Shown: positions 44,929-57,314 of the stretch, in pieces
Layout of the letters: each line of letters opens with the position of its first letter
Numbering within the stretch: position 1 is the first letter of the stretch
NCBI RefSeq assembly: GCF_029784155.1
Contig: NC_073693.1
Location: 359,367,825-359,431,824, forward strand
Source of the DNA: Uranotaenia lowii
Lineage: Eukaryota > Arthropoda > Insecta > Diptera > Culicidae
Length of the DNA: 64,000 nucleotides
Reading direction: 5' to 3'
Translations under genes and position numbers: made by a program
Notes under the pieces: generated by a model
The model's input: the letters and a program-made list of their open reading frames with translations, nothing else
What the model was told of the DNA's origin: nothing
Database searches by the model: none

Positions 44929-46735
44929 GTTTTCAGACACTTCGCGGACGTTTTTCTTTGCATATCACTTTAAAGTTTCTTTTTTTGTGATACAGTATCT
45001 TTTTTGATGCCAGTTATCAGTACTCGATCTGTCTATCGAATCGAATGTCGTATGTTTTAAATTATTACAATTGAGGCTCATTAAAGCAAAAACATTTTAA
45101 AAAAATGCCAAAATTTCGGATAAACAACGAATAAATTGCTAATGCATCTTTTGCAATAGACCTCATCACTCTGTCATGAATCAACCTGACTGAAGTTGTG
45201 AGGTCACGACAATTGGAACGTTGTCGTCAGAACTAATCAATCGTCCCACACGAGTGAGGTTATGACGGCACCGTTTCAAACGATCTAGTCATTACATCGC
45301 AACGGTTACGAACTAAAGCTTCCGAGAATTCCTACAACTCAATCCTTGGTCTCTGTTAGTGTAAAATTTATTCATCAAGATGACTAAGTTAAGTTTGCGG
45401 GCGCGCGTGTCGTTCAGAAGTTGTAGATTTGCGACTTCGATTGCGGGGATGGTTTTATAATCGACCGGACCAGTCATGAATGCGCCATACTGACTACCGA
45501 GGAAAGGGAACCTTCGAATGCGGTCCGATTGTTGTGAGTAAGTCATTCGAAAAGTTGCAAAGTGGATTACCAAAGTTTTGATTACTCACGTGTCCTGCAA
45601 GCTGCGGTCAGATAGCTTTTACTACTTTTTGGAAATTTGAATTTGTGAAAGTTTTTTTGAGCTCGATTGTTGTGGTCTTATGTTTTCCGAACATCTATAT
45701 ACAGGAAATGACATCCGTAGAATCTGTAACTGCATTGGGCCCAAGGACAATTCTAGATGGAGATGGAGGTGCTAAGTTTGTTAAGCCATTGCCCTCGCCA
45801 AACCAGTTTACCTCCTGCAATTAGGAATTATCAATTTAAGCGAGAAAAGTAGGAGTGGTTCCCATATTTCATCCACCACACGCTCTACGGGATAACTGCG
45901 AGGGGTGGGACTAATCTGTAATCAACATCTTAGGTAATCTATTGCTCAGAAAAACTTACCCAGCGATCGAAGTTGTTCTTCCACCTTGCTCCAGACCCCA
46001 CATTCGGTGATGCCCATTTGCCTCTTAACCATAGAATGCATTATGAAAACCCTGAAAAAAAGATCATAAAATTCTACACTATACAGCGATTGTATCTTAA
46101 TGGACAGCTCATCGGATGCTGGCTTGCGTTGCGGGCGCGAATTCAGTCATCAGGAGATCCTGCTCCATCTGATATTCTCAACACCCCACTTCCTTTGACC
46201 CCTATTTGAATATTCAATTTGGCTGAATCATCGAATGGTTTTCAAATTAATTTATGAATTTTAAAATGGGATTAATACCTCACGTGTTGTTGCAATACTT
46301 GGAACTGGGCAGTAAAGAAACGGCCTACTGAGACTTTCTGAACTATCAGTGCAGAGGCAGTAGATTAAAACAGCGATAAATGTCACCTCGCAGTAACCGG
46401 GATTTTATGAACCCGCGGTGTATTCGACATTTTTAGTAATACACGGGCATGTGTTAAGATTGGTGATTGTTTTTTTTCCAAACAAAAGTCGGTAGATTTG
46501 CGATTAGAAAAAGCTTTGGTGCCGATGATTGCCGCCGTTCGATTGAACGATCGATTAGCGTAAAAGCGTGTTCAATGGATACTTTATGGGTCTCATAAAT
46601 GTTTTCATTTCGCATAAATTAGGAGAAGCTTATGGGCATTTGCTGAAAGGCAGATTTTTCGGAAAAGATCGATTCGGCGAAATTTCATCGAATTTTATCG
46701 CATTTGTACAAATGTTGTGTAGTCTATGGCCCGCT
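44929..46735. other. Intergenic, nothing recognised
   Basis: No coding frame with protein-like features, RNA gene or clear repeat was seen on either strand. Confidence 0.3.
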
Positions 46736-46739
46736 TTAA

Positions 46740-47267
46740 CCCTTTAATGCATGACTTTTTTTAAATGAGAATATCAGCTATTGATTCATTGAAATAATAA
46801 CATTTTAATTCGAATAACACAACACAACAGGTTTGAAGTCGTTATTTTGAGTATTATAAAAGTTATAGCCAATCAAAGTTGAAAATTATTTTTTGAAATT
46901 CTTAATTAATTACAATACGATTTTGCCAATTTCTTCCAAACCTTGATAATTAGGTGCAGGAAGGTGTTTCTGATCGATTGAGATTAAAAAATTTGTTAGA
47001 ATTTGCAAATCTGAAGAAATAACAACGATTTTCCAAAAACTACTTTTTTCAAAAAAAATAAATAAATTTGATTTTTGCATTTTTTTCGCATACTTTGTTC
47101 GATATCTCACACATACGTTAGAATATCGCAATAAAAATACCATTGACTGATTTCTTTTAATCTCTAGAGTATTTTTTGTGAATACATGACTCGAAAATTT
47201 CCACGCGTTTTCGAGATATTTGGATTTTGATTAGTGTTGTTTTAAAACAACACTATGCATTAAAGGG
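46740..47267. mobile_element. piggyBac-like MITE with TTAA duplication
   Basis: A perfect 13-bp inverted repeat, CCCTTTAATGCAT / ATGCATTAAAGGG, bounds 528 bp. TTAA flanks both sides (46736-46739 and 47268-47271). CCC-starting termini plus TTAA sites are diagnostic of the piggyBac group. No transposase is encoded. Confidence 0.7.
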
Positions 47268-47271
47268 TTAA

Positions 47272-47819
47272 GAAGAAATTTAAAAGAATAATAAAGCTAT
47301 ACTAATTAACAGTTCAGACAAAAATCCAGGAGTTAAATTTACTAGATCGCACTGGTCAAAAGTGTTTCCTGATCATATTTTCACAATTTTTCCTACCTAT
47401 CTACAGACTACTAGGGCGTGGCCAACGCCGTTTTTGATGGTTAAAGAGAGCAGAGAGTGTCAGTTTTTGCATTGAGAGTGAGCTGCTAATCCTTAGCACT
47501 TAGCAAGAATGTTAAAAGAAACCCATTATAATAATGACCATTTTATAAAACATTGTAACAGAGCATTTCGGGTTCAATGATTCGGGTGGATGTGAGTAGT
47601 CAACCAAGCTAAGCTAGTTCAGACTTAAACCCAAGAATTCAAAATGCAATTCCCTACTTCAGACTCGGAATGAAAACGGGATCAGGACAAAGGTAAAAAA
47701 AAATAGCTCGATTAATCCACAAATGTAGTCATTAACTTATATTGCAATCATGTTTTTATTGTATTTTGTTCTGTTTAATGTGTGAATTTTACGTAGTACT
47801 GTTAGGCCATAGTACACTG
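47272..47819. other. Intergenic, nothing recognised
   Basis: No gene or structured repeat supported. Confidence 0.3.
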
Positions 47820-48015
47820 AGGGAGGTTTTTTTACGCGGTATTTCGTCCCGCATAAAAAAAACCGCGTTAATTCGAAAATCCGCGTATAAAAAAACCTCG
47901 TTAATTCGAAATTTCGCGTAAAAAACCCCGAAATTCGAAAATCTACGTAAAAGTCCATTTTAATTAAAAAATTCACGCAAAAAGCACGTTACAAAAAAAA
48001 CGCGTAAGAATCATG
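47820..48015. repeat. Irregular CGCGTAAAAAA / TTCGAAAAT repeat
   Basis: Short blocks such as CGCGTAAAAAA, AACCGCGTTAATTCGAAA and TTCGAAAAT alternate several times in about 200 bases. The result is a small CpG-bearing repeat in AT-rich DNA. Confidence 0.5.
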
Positions 48016-48132
48016 ATTATTTAAAAATTTGCGTACCATGATAGTTTATTTTTAAGATAAAAAACAAAATCAATTAGATTAATAGAATAGTAGAATATAG
48101 TGAGGCTTATTTGACAGTGTGGAATTCAGATC

Positions 48133-48358
48133 GTCTCATGTCTCATGTCTCAGGTCTCATGTTCCATGTCTCAGGTCTCATGTCTCAGGTCTCATGTCTC
48201 ATGTCTCATGTCTCATGTCTCAAGTCTCATGTCTCAGGTATCAAGTCTCAGGTCTCATATCTCAGATCTCGAGTCTCATATTTCAGGTCTCGCATCTCAG
48301 GTCTCATGTCTCAGGTCTCAGGTCTCAGGTCTCAAGTCTCAGGTCTCAGATCTCATGT
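48133..48358 (+). repeat. 7-bp tandem repeat TCTCATG/TCTCAGG
   Basis: About 32 units of the heptamer GTCTCAT or GTCTCAG, with ATCTCAG and GTCTCAA variants, in one direction. The short open frames across it come from the repeat itself. Confidence 0.9.
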
Positions 48359-48899
48359 ATCACGTTCTCAGTTTCAGAGCTAAGATTTTCCCATCACCAC
48401 AGTGTTCTGTTTTTTCCCTCTACAAATTCTCTATGGCAGTGCATTTGGTGGAGACGCTTGGTTTCTGCTGGACTGATCATCATCTCAATTGAATTTTCCC
48501 GTCTCAGGGTGATGAAATGATTCTTTTATTCGACTCGCCCATTCGATAAATTATGGTATTCTGTCGAGATAATGTAACTGACTGAATAACTTTCCACATA
48601 CGCAACGAAAACGGCTAGAGTTTAATAAATTAGTGTTGTTTTTTTCGATCACTGGACGTAAATGAATTGGGAGCTTCTATTGTCCTTTGACGGACCTGAC
48701 CTAGCTTGACTTTGTATCCTGAACTACCCGATACGACCAAGTCCAATCGAGAAATCAAACAAATAAATCCCAATTCATGAATTCCCGAGTAAGCTTCGTC
48801 TTCCCCTTATGAAACCGAATTCTAGAGGTCAGTCTTTTTTTTGCCAAATAAGGTGTAACAAAGCATCCCGAAAGAGGTCACTACATGTTCTAAACTAGA
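48359..48899. other. Intergenic, nothing recognised
   Basis: No gene seen. GGTGTAACAAAGCATCC near 48851 resembles GGTGTAGCAAAGCACACC near 54234, suggesting a degraded element end. Confidence 0.3.
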
Positions 48900-50350
48900 A
48901 ACGTGTCTGTAGTGACTATTTGAATATATTTAAATGATGATGTCTTAAAATTAAATGATGTCTGTTCCCCATACACTCGAAAACTACTGAACTGATTTAC
49001 GTGAAACTTGGCAGATAGAGGCTTCTGAGGTCGAAGAAGGTTCCTATAATAGTTTGAGACCCCTTCCTGTCCCTTGAAGGGGGAAGAGGGTTTCACAAAT
49101 AAAAGAAATAAGTCTTCATAACTCGAGAACTTATAACGCAAATGGAACCAAATTTAGCATGGGTTTGTATTCCGGTAAGAGAAATTGTTCTATGATAGTT
49201 TGGTACCTCTCCTTTTTTCCTCCAGTGGGAAGATAAGAAGGGGGAAGGGGGGCTCTCTTACAATTTTTTTTCATAACTCGAAAACGAAACAAGTAAATGG
49301 AACCAAATTTGGCATGTAAGGATATTTCAATTCGAGAAATTTTTCATTTGGTTTTTTGAGATACCTCCCTTCCTCCAGCAGGGAGAATGGAAAGAGGGGA
49401 GGAAGCTTCCATACAATTTTATTCATAACTCGAGAACTTATCGAGCTAATGACGTGGGAGGGTATTCGAATACAAGAAATGATTGTATGAGAAATTGAGG
49501 CCCCTCCTTTCTTTTAGCGGGGAGATACAAATAGGGAAAGGGGACTTCCATTCAAAATTTTTATAACTTAAGAATTAATCAGGTAAATAAAGACAAATTT
49601 GGCATCAATAATTATTTGAGTACAAGAAATACTTCTATGAATATTAAGCACTCACCCCTCCATCCGATGGAGAGATAGAAAGGGTAAATTGGACTCTCTA
49701 ACGTATTTTTGCATAACTCGACTAACCAGCTAATCAAGCAAATGGAACTAAATTTGGCTTGGGATGGTATTTCAATACGAGAAATATTTCCTTAATTATT
49801 TGCAGTAGGAGCATAGGATTGACAATATAGGAAGGGGGATACAATTCCATACAATTTTCTTGAACGACCCGAAAATTCATCTAACGAATGGACAAAATTA
49901 GACATGGTTAATTATTTTGATATGATTCTATGATTATTTGAAACACCACCCTTCTTCCAGTGAGCAGAAATATAAGAAGGGGGAGGATTACTCAATGCAG
50001 TTTTGTTTGCATAAGTTCTCAATTTATGCTGACAGAGCCGGCAAATGAAATCAAGTGTGACATGGAAAGATATTTTAGTACGGAATATGTTTCTACGATT
50101 GTTATAAATCCTTATGCCTTGCAGTGGGGAGAAGGTAGAAAAGAAAGGGGTACACATAAAAATTTTGTTTAAAGCTTAAAACTTACTATCCAATCTGATT
50201 AAATTGTACATGAAGGGTTTTGAATGGGTATGATAATAAGGGACCTCGGCTTCATTACAGCAGTGGAGGATGAGAAGGACAGGAGGGCTCCCTTACCATT
50301 TTTTTTGGCCTAAATCGAGAACATATCAGCCTATTTTAATATTTTATTGA
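48900..50350 (+). repeat. Degenerate tandem repeat of about 150 bp
   Basis: A block containing AACTCGAAAACT, AAATGGAACCAAATTTGG, TACGAGAAAT, a TCTATGATTATTT word and a CCCCTCC...GGGAGA purine/pyrimidine section recurs at roughly 150-bp steps. It is the same family and direction as 51950-54262. Confidence 0.75.
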
Positions 50351-50787
50351 CAAAACTCGAAAATTCTTATCAAACAAACCGAGCCAAATGAGGCATGAGA
50401 CATTATTCAGATTCTCAAGGTATTTGCAGTCCTCGTCGAACCAATCATTCCGTCGATTGCGCTCGAGCTTCGTCAAGCTCGACCTCCCCTGGAAGCGCTG
50501 ATACGAGCGATTGCGTGTAGTCTTCCGTGACCCCAGGTTGCTTCAGTCGTGTGATATTTTACCAAGGCTAGGCTCCAGAATAAAATTTCGGGAAGTAGGG
50601 CATTTTGCTCAAAAAACTATGAAAAAGTATCACGTTTTTCAATCTTAAGTAGGACGAATAGTAGGACGCCTTATTTTGTGATATTCATTTAAAAAAAAGG
50701 TTTTACACAAATTTTTAATAAGATTTCACAACAAATTAAGATCAAAAACGTTTTTATCACATTTTTATGTAATTCTTTTATGTAATA

Positions 50788-51930
50788 CTAGCTGATCCCA
50801 TACGAACTCCGTTTCGCTTTCAACTTGGAATATGTTATGAACAGTTTGTATGAAAGTCAATTGCCAAGCATTTTCCAGATTCATTGTTAAGTAATAATTG
50901 CAAAAATATTGGACTATCACTTCGTCGGTCGTCTGCTACTAAATTAGAAATCAGGAATTAAAAACCACGTGTATAAATTTCGACTAAATCATTGCATAAC
51001 AACGCTATTTATATGGACGACCCCTTCCGTCGACACCTGGCAAAATATTTGACATCTGAAATCGATTGCCCGTCCCTGAAAACTACCGTGTGCAAATTTT
51101 CACCCCAATCCGATGTATAATAACGACGATATTTCAAAAATATTGAAAGGTTTATATGGACGACCCCCTTTTCCGTCCCCTCAAACTGAATTGAATACCT
51201 GAAATCCATTGCTCATCTCTCAAAACTCTCGTGTACCAATTTTCGTACGAATCCGATGGATAATAACGACAATATCGCATCAAAAGTGAATATTTAACAT
51301 GGACGACCCCTTTGGCCGACCCCTGATTTTGGTTTGGATAAGTGAAATCGGTTGATTGTCCCTAATAACTCCTATGTGCAAATTTTCATCCCAATCCGAT
51401 GTATAAAAACGTCAATATAATTAAGATACTGAAAATTTAATATGGACGACCCCTTTTGCCGGCCCCTTACACTGAATTTGATACCTCAAATCCATTGCAC
51501 GTCACTCAAAATTATCGTTTACCAATTTTCATCTGAATACGATGTATAATAACGTCAATATCGCAAAAACAGCAAACAGTTAATATGGACGACCCCTTTG
51601 GCTGTCCCCTTACAAAAAATTTGACACCTGAAATCGATTGCTCGTCTTTCAACACACTCATGTGCAAATTTTCAACACAATCCGACGAAAAATAACGTCA
51701 ATATCGCGAAAACAATATTTGTCTTGTATGGACGACCCCCTTCAGAACGGGTCATCCAAAAATCTGAAAACATTTTTCATCCTTCCTGGTCCTAATGAGT
51801 ATCCATGCCAAATTTCAGCTCTCTAGCTCTTAAGACGGCTGAGTCTATAGAGGACAAACAAACAAACAAACAAACAAACAAACAAACAAACAAACAAACA
51901 TACAGAAATTGCTTTTTATATATATAGATT
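50788..51930 (+). repeat. 143-bp tandem repeat unit block, left half of composite insertion
   Basis: Starts CTAGCTGATCC. ATGGACGACCCC recurs at about 51013, 51155, 51299, 51442, 51595 and 51728, giving steps of 142, 144, 143, 153 and 133. It ends with (CAAA)n at about 51855-51900 and TATATATATAGAT. Confidence 0.8.
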
Positions 51931-51949
51931 TTTTCGTTAGTATTTATCT

Positions 51950-51972
51950 ACATATATATATAAAAATGAATT

Positions 51973-52009
<37 letters not shown>

Positions 52010-54262
52010 TCCCTATAGACTAGAAAACTACTGAACCGATTTGCGTGAAACTTGGCAGGTGGGGGTATTGGAGGTCGGGGAGGTTCCTATAATAGTTTAG
52101 GATCCCTCCCTCTTTCTGGAAGGGGGAGGGGGACATTTAAATAAAAGTGATAAGTCTTCATAACTCGAGAACTGATCATGCAAATGGAACCAAATTTGGC
52201 ATGGGAGTGTATTTTGGTACGAGAAACGTTTCTATGATGGATTGGAACCCCTACCTTCTTCCAGTGGGGAAATAGGAAAAGGGGAAGGGGCCTACTTTAC
52301 AATTTTTTACATAACTGGAGAACTAATAAAGCAAATGTAAACAAATTTGGAATGGGAGGGTAGTGGAATACGAGAAATGGTTCTATGATTATTTCAGACC
52401 CCTCCCTTCTTCCAGTGGAGATTCATGAAGGAGGGGAGGGGCCCCCCCCTTTTTTTACATAACTTGAAAACTATTCGAGCAAATGAAACTACTAAACCGA
52501 TTTTCGTGAAACTTGGCAGGGGGAATTATTGGAGGCCGGGAAAGGATCCCATTATGATTTGAGACCCCTCCCCCTAACATGAAGGGAGGAGGGGGTCTCC
52601 CAAGCAAAAAACTAATGATTGTATAACTGGAAAACCGACCAAGCAAATGGTACCAAACTTGACATGGGATGGTATTTGGATAGAAACAATATTTTTATGA
52701 TTATTTGAGACCCATCCCTCTTTCCAGAAGGGAGATATAAAGGGGGAGGGGGCTTCTTTTATAATTTTTTACATAACTCAAAAACTAATTAAGCAAATGG
52801 AACCAAATTAGGGTATTTGGGTACAAAAAAATGTTTCTCTGATTATTCGTGCCCCCTCCCTCTTTCCAATAGAAAGGGGAAGGACTTTTTTTGTCTAGCT
52901 CAAAAACTAACAAAGCAAATGGAACCTAATTTGGCATGGGAGGGTATTTGGATACGAAAAATATTTCTATGATTATTTGAGAACCCTCCCTCTTTCCAGT
53001 AGAAAGAGATACAAGGGGGAGGGGACCTCTTCTATAAATTTTTGAATAACTGGAAAACTAATTAACCAATGGAACCAAATCTGACATAAAGGGTATTTGG
53101 GAACGAGAAATACCTCTATGATAAATTGAAGCACAACCTTTTTTCTGTGGAAAGATATAAAGGGGGAAAGGGGAGCTTCCATACAAATTTTTTGCATAAC
53201 TCGCATTTTTTGCATAAATTAATTGAGCAAATGTAACCAAATTTGGCATCAAATCGTATTTGAGTACGAATAATACTTCTAGAAATATTATGTTCTCACC
53301 CCTCCATTCAATGAGGAGAATGGAAGGGGGGATGGTTCTTCCTTTCTAGTTTATGCATAACTCACAACTTACTACACAAATATAACCAAATTTGGCATGG
53401 GATGGTATTTCAATACGACAAATATTTCTATGTGAAACCATTCCTTTCTGACATTAAGAGGATAGAACTTAGAATATAGAAAGGGAAGAGGAGACTAACA
53501 TTTAACAAAATGAACAATGGACAAATTTGGTATGATTTTATGATTATTTACACAATCCTCCTTCCATTGAGTGGGTACATAGGAGAAGGAAGGTGGGTCA
53601 ATACAATTTTGTTAGCAATTTATGCTAACGAAGCCAACAAATAGAAACAAATATGGCATGGAAAGGTATTTGGTTACGAGATATGTATTTACGATTGTTA
53701 TAGACCCTAACGCTTAACAGTGTAGAGAGAGGAAGAAAGGAGGGGGCTCCATATAAATTTTTGTAGTAAAGCTTGAAAACTTATCAACCAATGCATGGAA
53801 CTATATTTGATATAAGAGGATTTTTGGGTACGAAGAAAATGAATATGATTATTAAAGACCACGACCTCCGTTCAGCAGGAGGTGATGGGCAGGACATTTG
53901 GGCTCTCTTATCAGTTTTTTAGCATAAATCCAGAATATATCAAGCAAAAACAACCAATAAGTTAGAATGTTTGCGTACGATTAAATTGAGACCCTCCTTT
54001 TTCAGAGCGGAGCTTAAAGAAACAGATTAAAACAATCAGATCTTCAACACAAATTTATAAATCAGGATTTAGAAAATTAGTTTAAGTCATCTTTGTATTT
54101 CAGTTCGAAACTCCAGCTGCAGCTCTCATTTCATAGCGGTCGCTTTTGAATTATGTTATAATTTGATTTGAAATGAAGCCACCAAAATATTAAAAGTTTG
54201 AATAATTTGGGAAAATATCAATTACTTTTGAAAGGTGTAGCAAAGCACACCGGATCAGCTAG
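51950..54262 (+). repeat. ~150-bp tandem repeat block, right half of composite insertion
   Basis: Starts with TATATATAT and (TGTC)n (about 51976-52009), then carries many degenerate copies of the ~150-bp unit (AAATGGAACCAAATTTGG near 52181, 52332, 52643, 52794, 52916). It ends GGATCAGCTAG at 54252-54262, the exact inverse of the left end of the previous block. Confidence 0.8.
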
Positions 54263-54337
54263 TTTTTATATAAAAAAAGAAGTTGTTCTTGTTATGGAGC
54301 ATACTTCTCTGAAGTGCCGATTTTTTTCTAGCAACCC

Positions 54338-55330
54338 CTATCTTTTCAACAAATAGATGGAATGGAACTCTGAACATGAAATTTCCCTGTTGTTGTATTG
54401 CAGTATGATATTCGCTCTTACTGCGTCAATGAGGAGTTTTTCGCGTTCCTTGGTCCACTGGGTATTGATGATGGAAAATCCTATATTTTGGCGTAGTGGG
54501 CCGAAATGACGAAGAAATATGCAGCAATCGTCAGCAACTCGGAGTGATGATCGAGTAATTGATTTGATTGGAAAAATAATTTCCATTCTTCATGAGTTAG
54601 ATTGTTCCTGAAATCATCTTGTAGCTTCGCAATGAACGAAAGAACGAAATTGGTCATACAGTTTGACATCGTTGATTTCAATACCTTTGTTCCCTAAAAT
54701 TTTCACACAGGTTTCAAGCTGCTCGAATTTGAAACTATGTGGTTCCAGCAAAGACAGCCAATCGAAGGGCTTAAAATCACTCATTGGGCCAAATCATTAG
54801 CGAATATAATCCAAAGAAGACTTGTAGACTTGGCAGAATTCCTCTATCACTTTAGCCGTTTTCGATGGGTTATTTATTTCTTCCAGAAGGGCCTTAACTT
54901 TCATTGACAGAAACCGATAGTGAAGAAGATTTTTCAAAAGACGTACAAGAATTTCCTAAGAGTGAATAAAGTTAATTATGTTCGCTCTCAACCGAGGCCA
55001 TACTATTATGAAAAGCATCCATCAATGAATGCGTTTACAAAAAATACACTTCTGCGCAAGGATTCGTAACAAAAAGAAATGATTGGCTTCAGTGGTTGCT
55101 CTACGGAATAATAATATTCTGTCACAGCTGGAAACATTTCAAGAAGTCTCTCAATGGCTGGAAATAAGCTAAGCCATCTTGTTTTTGATTGGCTTAGCAA
55201 TGGTTGATAATTTACATCCACAAAATCAAGCGCGCGCCAATAAGGATTTCGTGAAAAATGAATCGCAAAAAAACGCAAAGTAAAATTCGATAAACAAGAT
55301 AATGGTCCTAACCGTAAAAAAGTAGGACAT
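54338..55330 (-). pseudogene. hAT-family transposase relic
   Basis: Minus-strand fragments include SKTRWLSLFPAIERLLE followed by an aromatic-rich stretch, a pattern common in hAT-like transposases. A C-terminal part (INTQWTKEREKLL...DAVRAN) resembles the hAT dimerisation region. Frames are interrupted, so it is inactive. The BED zinc finger and N-terminal half are missing. Confidence 0.5.
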
Positions 55331-55419
55331 TTTGGGTCCAAAGAAGGTCGGTAGGAAGAGGGTCGAAAAAGTAGGACATGTCCTATCAAAGTAGGACGTC
55401 TGGCAAGCCTAACCAAGGC

Positions 55420-57314
55420 GGGCATCTTCGAATGTTGTTCACTACGGAGAGTTTTGGGAGCTGGGCTGGGGTGTGAGTAACCTTGAGGATATCGGGTATC
55501 CAGCCACGGTGGAGTTTGGGCTTTGGTCTCATGCTAAATAAGTTAGAGGGCTCTGTACGCCTGTGATCGCCATATCAGGGGAGCTCGAGTCTTTATGCCA
55601 GTAACGCTTTTCCAATCATATAATCTATACACTTTTCAGCGCATTTTCGGCACAGAGAATTACTTAATTGACATTGGATTTTTGCAACCTTTTCTATGGG
55701 TGTAAGTAATGTTTATGATTCTATGAAATAAAACTAGTTCGGAGGAGTGTCAAATTCATTCCTTAATCAGCGTGATCTTAGATCATGTACAGAATTGAGG
55801 GTTGCCTTGGATTAAGATCGATCGAATAGGCATATTTGGATATTCGGAACAATTTGCCTTCAGCGCCACCTCCCACAAACCGATGCTAATGCGTTTCAGT
55901 CCTACAACATACGTATGTAGGTGCACGCGGTGATTGAGAATGAGATTTTACGATAAGATCGATTAAATCGCATCGGGTTGTGGTGGGTGCATTAATGGCA
56001 ACGCCTTTTTCTGGCGCGTATATCCGTACTACAACTGAGGAGATGTTCTCTACAGCTGCATTTTAAATTATTTTGCTAACATCAATTAATCCACAGGTTT
56101 GGTTAGATTTAGATTCTTTTTAAGGAAAAAGGCAATATCAATAAACTGCAGATTAATAGTTACTCACCACCTGGGAAGAAGGCAAGAAGGTAAGTTTTTC
56201 AACCCCTGCCTGAGGGTTGTAATTATTTGTTCGTTAGTGATTCGGGTTTTTTTTTGCATTCACGATCTTCCTTGTGCGCATTCTAAATGCAACACATAAA
56301 GCTCAAGCAACATGCAGACGCCTCCAAAGTTAAGCAGAAACGTGGTCGGCCTGTTCAGAAGACAGAAAGATAGAGGGCAGGAAAGGGTGTTGTACCGCCT
56401 CTCGAAATCGATGCCTTATATGTACGACGAGCTGTTTGTTTATTAATTTATCTTGGCGTTAATTTGCTCAATGCGACTGATGACTGCTGCCCGCTGGCCG
56501 AATGTTATCCTCATATCAAATGCAAACCGCGTTGAGAAAATTCAGTGCCATGCTGTCGTCGTCGTCGTGAAAGATTTCGTTTGTTTTTCCAGTAATCGTT
56601 TCCAATATACGATCGAGTAAGCTTGAATTGCATGTCGATCATACTACTTGAATATTATTGTTTTAATCACTAATGAGCGAGTAATACCACATATCTACTT
56701 GTATATTTGAGTTATCAATTAGGAGTCCTCAGTTAAAAACTACTGTTCAATTGAGTTCGACGGTAACACCGACGAAAATGTTTATTCAACATCTTATGGC
56801 AAAAATATTAAAGCTACATACGTAGACCAGGATGTTTTTTATGGCCAAAATGGTAACTAAAAAAGCCTTATTTGAAGCAAGCGGAGAGTACAAAAGTGTT
56901 ATTTTTCATAAACAATTTCGCATCATGGATCCGCCAGAATGCTGATTGTGTATTTAAAGTGAATGAAGAAGATTTTTGGATAAAGTCGAGGACCATCAAT
57001 AGACAAAAAGCTTTTGGACCGGTTTGGTATAGATATAGGGAGTTTCATTATGTGCAAGCACAATTTAGGAGCAAATCCATTTTTCCAATATTCTGTTCTC
57101 TATAGTCTTCTAATACAATGATTCAAAACTGTCATATTCGACAAATCGAAGCAATCGTTTGGAACTGAAAATCTATCTAAGCAGTAACTGACCAAAGCAC
57201 ATGTTAGTTTTTTTCATTCCATGTCCTAGATAAAGTTTTTGTCTTTGTTTTTCTGGGATTCTGGGACACTCTCGTGTTATTTATCCCTTGTATTAGATAA
57301 AGCCATCAAAGATG
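55420..57314. other. Intergenic, no gene seen
   Basis: A strong donor-like AAGAAGGTAAGT occurs near 56190, but no coding frame accompanies it. No other features are supported. Confidence 0.3.

Larger units (their letters stand above)
50569..55411 (-). mobile_element. hAT transposon interrupted by a 3.5-kb composite insertion
   Basis: Identical 8-bp duplications ACCAAGGC flank it (50561-50568 and 55412-55419). Its ends TAGGCTCCAGA and, inverted, TAGGCTTGCCAGAC align with a 2-bp gap. A hAT-type transposase relic lies on the minus strand inside. Removing the insertion at 50788-54262 leaves about 1.37 kb, so the hAT copy is internally deleted. Confidence 0.75.

Noticed and set aside
48133..48358. 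Telomere-like repeat
   Set aside because: The heptamer TCTCAKG is not TTAGG or a known dipteran terminal repeat, and it is internal.
56150..56200. Exon ending at AAGAAGGTAAGT
   Set aside because: A good donor alone, with no coding frame or matching acceptor nearby.
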